Of a stretch of 64,000 nucleotides of DNA, positions 60,991-64,000 are shown in pieces. Source of the stretch: Solea solea (taxonomy: Eukaryota; Chordata; Actinopteri; Pleuronectiformes; Soleidae); assembly GCF_958295425.1 (NCBI RefSeq), contig NC_081153.1, positions 23,045,833 to 23,109,832 of the forward strand. The letters are read 5' to 3'. Position 1 is the stretch's first letter; the number at the start of each line of letters is the position of its first letter. A model generated the notes under the pieces. The model saw only the letters and a program-made list of their open reading frames with translations, was not told the origin of the DNA and ran no database searches. A program made the translations under genes and the position numbers.

Positions 60991-61850
60991 GTAAAGTGTA
61001 TTTGTCTATCTGTGACTGTGCCAGGATTCTTGAGAAAGTGTCTGTGGAGTTAGTGGAACTTTGTCCTCCACCATGTAGTTTAGAAACATACCACAATGAA
61101 TCACATGTAAACATCACTACTGCAGTTACATTTGGAAAAGTTATGCAACTCTTGATATTTATATTATAAATAATTCCAACTTTGCTAACTTTTTCCAACT
61201 GTCCTAACTTATGATAATGAAGGCTTCAGCATCAGATGATTACACCACATTATTTAAAAGTTTTCTAGTCTTGTTGACCACTCAAAGCTGCTTTACACTA
61301 CAATTTTGCCATTCACACATTCATATTGCACACACTGCCACTCATCCACTGTCGCCGTCATTTACTATCCAGTCATCTCGACACAATTGCAACAGTGTAA
61401 ACGTGAGAGAGTGTGGTGTTTGACCTGCAGCAGTATCAGCTCCACACACCAACACTGCACTTGTAAAGCAAAAACCCTCAAAGTTACATAACATACTGTA
61501 GTTATTGTATTTGGTGTAAAATACTTCTTGTAGGTGCAAATGGTTGCTCCACAGCTCTATAGCATCTTTATTTATACAATTCATACATTTCTTTAAAAAG
61601 AGGATTAAACAGGTTCACGAGCATCCCTCCAACTAGAAGGAGGGAACACAGCAACACAACGTTAAACAACAATTTCCAGTTTGTTATGGTAACTGACAAA
61701 TGGTGGGGGCTCTCTTGTATGAATTAGTTAAAGGGATAGTCCGGGCTAATTGAAATTACAGCCACATGTTGAATGCCTTGATCCTTCCGCCTAGAACCAG
61801 CTTGAGACAAGGGGCCTTGTTCTCATTGAAAACACAAGTCCACTAAATCT

Positions 61851-62188
61851 TAAAGGTCCAGTGTGTAAAATTTAGGGAAAATCACTTTCATTTGGCATAC
61901 ATTGAAGTTAAAATAATTATACTTATGAGTGTACAATCACTTGATTGTATGAATTGTTTTTTAAGAATGAGCTTTTTTTTTTTATATCAGGAGCAGACTG
62001 CTGGCTGCCATTTTGGACCATGTTTTTACAATAGCCAACAATGGACAAACTAAACGTCTTTTAACCTTTGATGCTAAGTGAAGGCTATGTAGGTTTTCTG
62101 ACATATTTGGAAGTGAAGAATATTTGGCTGCAACATGGAACTTCACCAATAAATAGTACTAAATTTTACAGACTGTACCTCTAAGAAT
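61851..62188. mobile_element. MITE, AAAGGTCCAGTGTG family
   Basis: Inverted termini TTAAAGGTCCAGTGTGTAAA and the complement of TTTTACAGACTGTACCTCTAA. The interior includes GGCTGCCATTTTGGACCATG, as in the common teleost family of this type. It has no coding capacity and is likely mobilised in trans. Confidence 0.7.
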
Positions 62189-62569
62189 TTTCTAGCAACT
62201 GTATCTCACTGGTAGATAGACTTTTTCGACTGTAAACTGAAGTTTTGAGGACATGTCCTTACCTGCATTATAGAAAAAAAATCAATTTTCATCATTAGTC
62301 TAACCCTCACCTGGCTGGTTCTGCCACAGCAGCATGTTGAATGTCCACCCTATCCTCCTCCTTGTCTCGCACATCACAGTCTTCATTAGTTACAAATACA
62401 CCCTCCCCTGCTGCTTTAGCTTTCACAACAGCACAGTGTAAAGTCTAGAAACCTTCATAACAAACTAAATGGATAAGTAAGTAATAAGTAAGACTTTTTG
62501 TCAATTATTTTAATAAGTGTCTAAAATCCTGGTACCAGGCACTGTTGGTTCAGACTGTACCTGTACCCC

Positions 62570-62700
62570 GCACCAGAGTTTGACTAATATTATCCTTCAG
62601 CTGTAACCTCAAGGGTTTAATTCCCGGCTAGTCTACTGGCCGATGTGTCCCTATTACAATTTTGGTATTGTAATAGGTCGTCACAAATCAATGAATGGGA
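62570..62700 (+). mobile_element. Possible tRNA-derived SINE remnant
   Basis: CTGTAACCTCAAGGGTTTAATTCCCGG (27 bases, spaced as a B-box region) is followed by GCCGATGTGTCCCTATTACA. A weak match, with no clear A box. Confidence 0.3.
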
Positions 62701-64000
62701 TGAACAATGAACAATGTAAGTGAATTGTGGAATGGAAAAACAGCTGCTATGGTTGTTATAAATTATTGTAGACTCCACCATTCAGCATAGTGATGATGCG
62801 CTCACAGTAAAACTGGGAACTCTGGCATTATTTCCATACTGTTGTTCAGCTCTATCATCCTGCTATAGTAAGTGATTAATACATAGCTCCAGCTTGTTTA
62901 GATTCATTTATTCCAATCACAGTCATGGGCAGCACTAAGGATAAACAGATCTTAGGGAAGAACTTGTGAACGTTGACATGTGGGGAAATGAACACTGTTT
63001 AACCAACAGATTACTAAACAGGTAGACAGAGCTGAACTTCACATTCAGCTCATCTATCTGTGGTACTGACTCAGCTGTTTAAAGCAATGACTCTGTGGTA
63101 ATGTTGAAATTAGTCATTAAAATGTGCCACAAAAGTGATGTTCAGTTAGGGGTTATCACAATACTAGACTTGAAAACTGGATTCTAATACCCAGGGAATC
63201 GAAGCTGTCTGATGTGCAAAAACATAGAGTATCATTCAATTGTAAGGTTTTATTTTCTGTGCTTCTGCTGACCTGACACCATATTTTCATTGCTGATCAA
63301 ATGGAGTTGATGCAGTAGGCTGCCTCAGTTTGTCCTGTCTTGTCCTTTCTCAGCTTCCGTTTGGGGGTTTTCAGACACACACGACATTCAAACACAAATA
63401 ATTGTGGATACTAGGATACTATTCTATATTAAAAAATAGCATTGATATTTTTCAGTTTGTATGGTGTCAAGATTCAATTTATTCATTAGTAAAATTAAAC
63501 ATTGCAGTCCTGTTTGTTCCAACATGAGTTATTGTACTGAGAGCCAACACGCGCTCACACTGAATGAAGTACCAGCAGTAGGTGTTCAAACTGCAAACCA
63601 AAGTCTCCTGGTGCTGTGAAGGCATTTAGCATAAATGATTGTTAGAAAACAGGCTTTGATACATGGACTTAGTTCAAGATCAAAAGAGGACGAAACTAAT
63701 CATTAGGATTCATTCTGTGCTTCTCTGATCTGGGTCGATGCGTGCTGTATCTAATGCATGCTGTCTCTCATAAGCTCTCGACCATAAAGCTCTGAAGACT
63801 CTAATCCCTGTGAAGTGAAAACCAATTATGTCTTCTGACTTTGTCACCCCTCAGACAAATGTGTTACTAACCACCATGCCAAATTTGATTATGATTAAAA
63901 ATAGCCCACAGGTGTTTAAGAATTAGGTTTCAAATAATGTAAAAAATCATGACAACATCCTCTGTTCCAAATTGCTGGGAGCAGTATGTGTGAAACACAC

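Larger units (their letters stand above)
60991..64000 (+). other. phactr4 intron, running off the window
   Basis: No further exon with acceptor, donor and PHACTR-like coding was found. Contains one MITE (61851-62188) and a possible SINE remnant (about 62570-62700). The remainder shows nothing I can name. Confidence 0.6.

Noticed and set aside
60089..61198. 369-codon antisense reading frame rich in Ser, Leu and Arg
   Set aside because: It mirrors the purine-rich phactr4 repeat; GA-rich coding sequence lacks stop complements, so an open antisense frame is expected by composition. It has no domain and no splice or promoter support.

Overview
The window is vertebrate nuclear DNA from a ray-finned fish, most likely a spiny-rayed teleost. 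Genes are split by GT-AG introns, are far apart, and are surrounded by teleost-type repeats: L2/CR1-group LINEs, V-SINEs of the DANA/mermaid type, PIF/Harbinger and hAT DNA transposons, MITEs and many microsatellites. There is no operon, CRISPR array, rRNA or functional tRNA gene.

Three host genes lie on the plus strand. (1) At 3763-4221 is the probable terminal coding exon of a HIVEP-family zinc-finger gene (hivep3-like), with a 3'UTR to about 5275. The DNA to its left is its last intron, which carries a LINE at 1-2072. (2) At 11915-13668 is a complete five-exon preproendothelin gene (edn2-like, 173 codons plus stop) with a TATA promoter. (3) From about 35.7 kb to beyond the right edge is phactr4-like: an NRF1-type promoter and noncoding exon, a small ATG exon at 48500-48544, an alternative first exon at 55193-55250, and coding exons 59352-59522, 59602-59682 and 59785-60990. 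The last of these carries an Arg/Asp/Glu-rich stretch of about 243 residues. The remaining PHACTR exons lie outside the window.

Gene order and direction (HIVEP, endothelin, PHACTR, all on one strand) match the human HIVEP1-EDN1-PHACTR1 block and, in part, HIVEP3-EDN2. This supports the gene calls and makes the locus a preserved member of an ancient paralogon.

The intergenic stretch from 15.5 to 35.6 kb and the long phactr4 introns are repeat-rich. The clearest elements are a V-SINE with an exact 12-bp target duplication (21598-21905); a 3.15-kb Harbinger element (31947-35101) with a Myb-like gene, a stub of its transposase and a second transposon nested inside; a 1.12-kb hAT derivative with a perfect 8-bp duplication (46545-47667); and a 2.15-kb inverted-terminal element (48641-50788) with a near-perfect 8-bp duplication and a hAT transposase remnant. 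I found no wholly new biological system. The most unusual items are the RED-rich expansion in phactr4, its putatively myristoylated alternative N-terminus, and the nested transposon structures.
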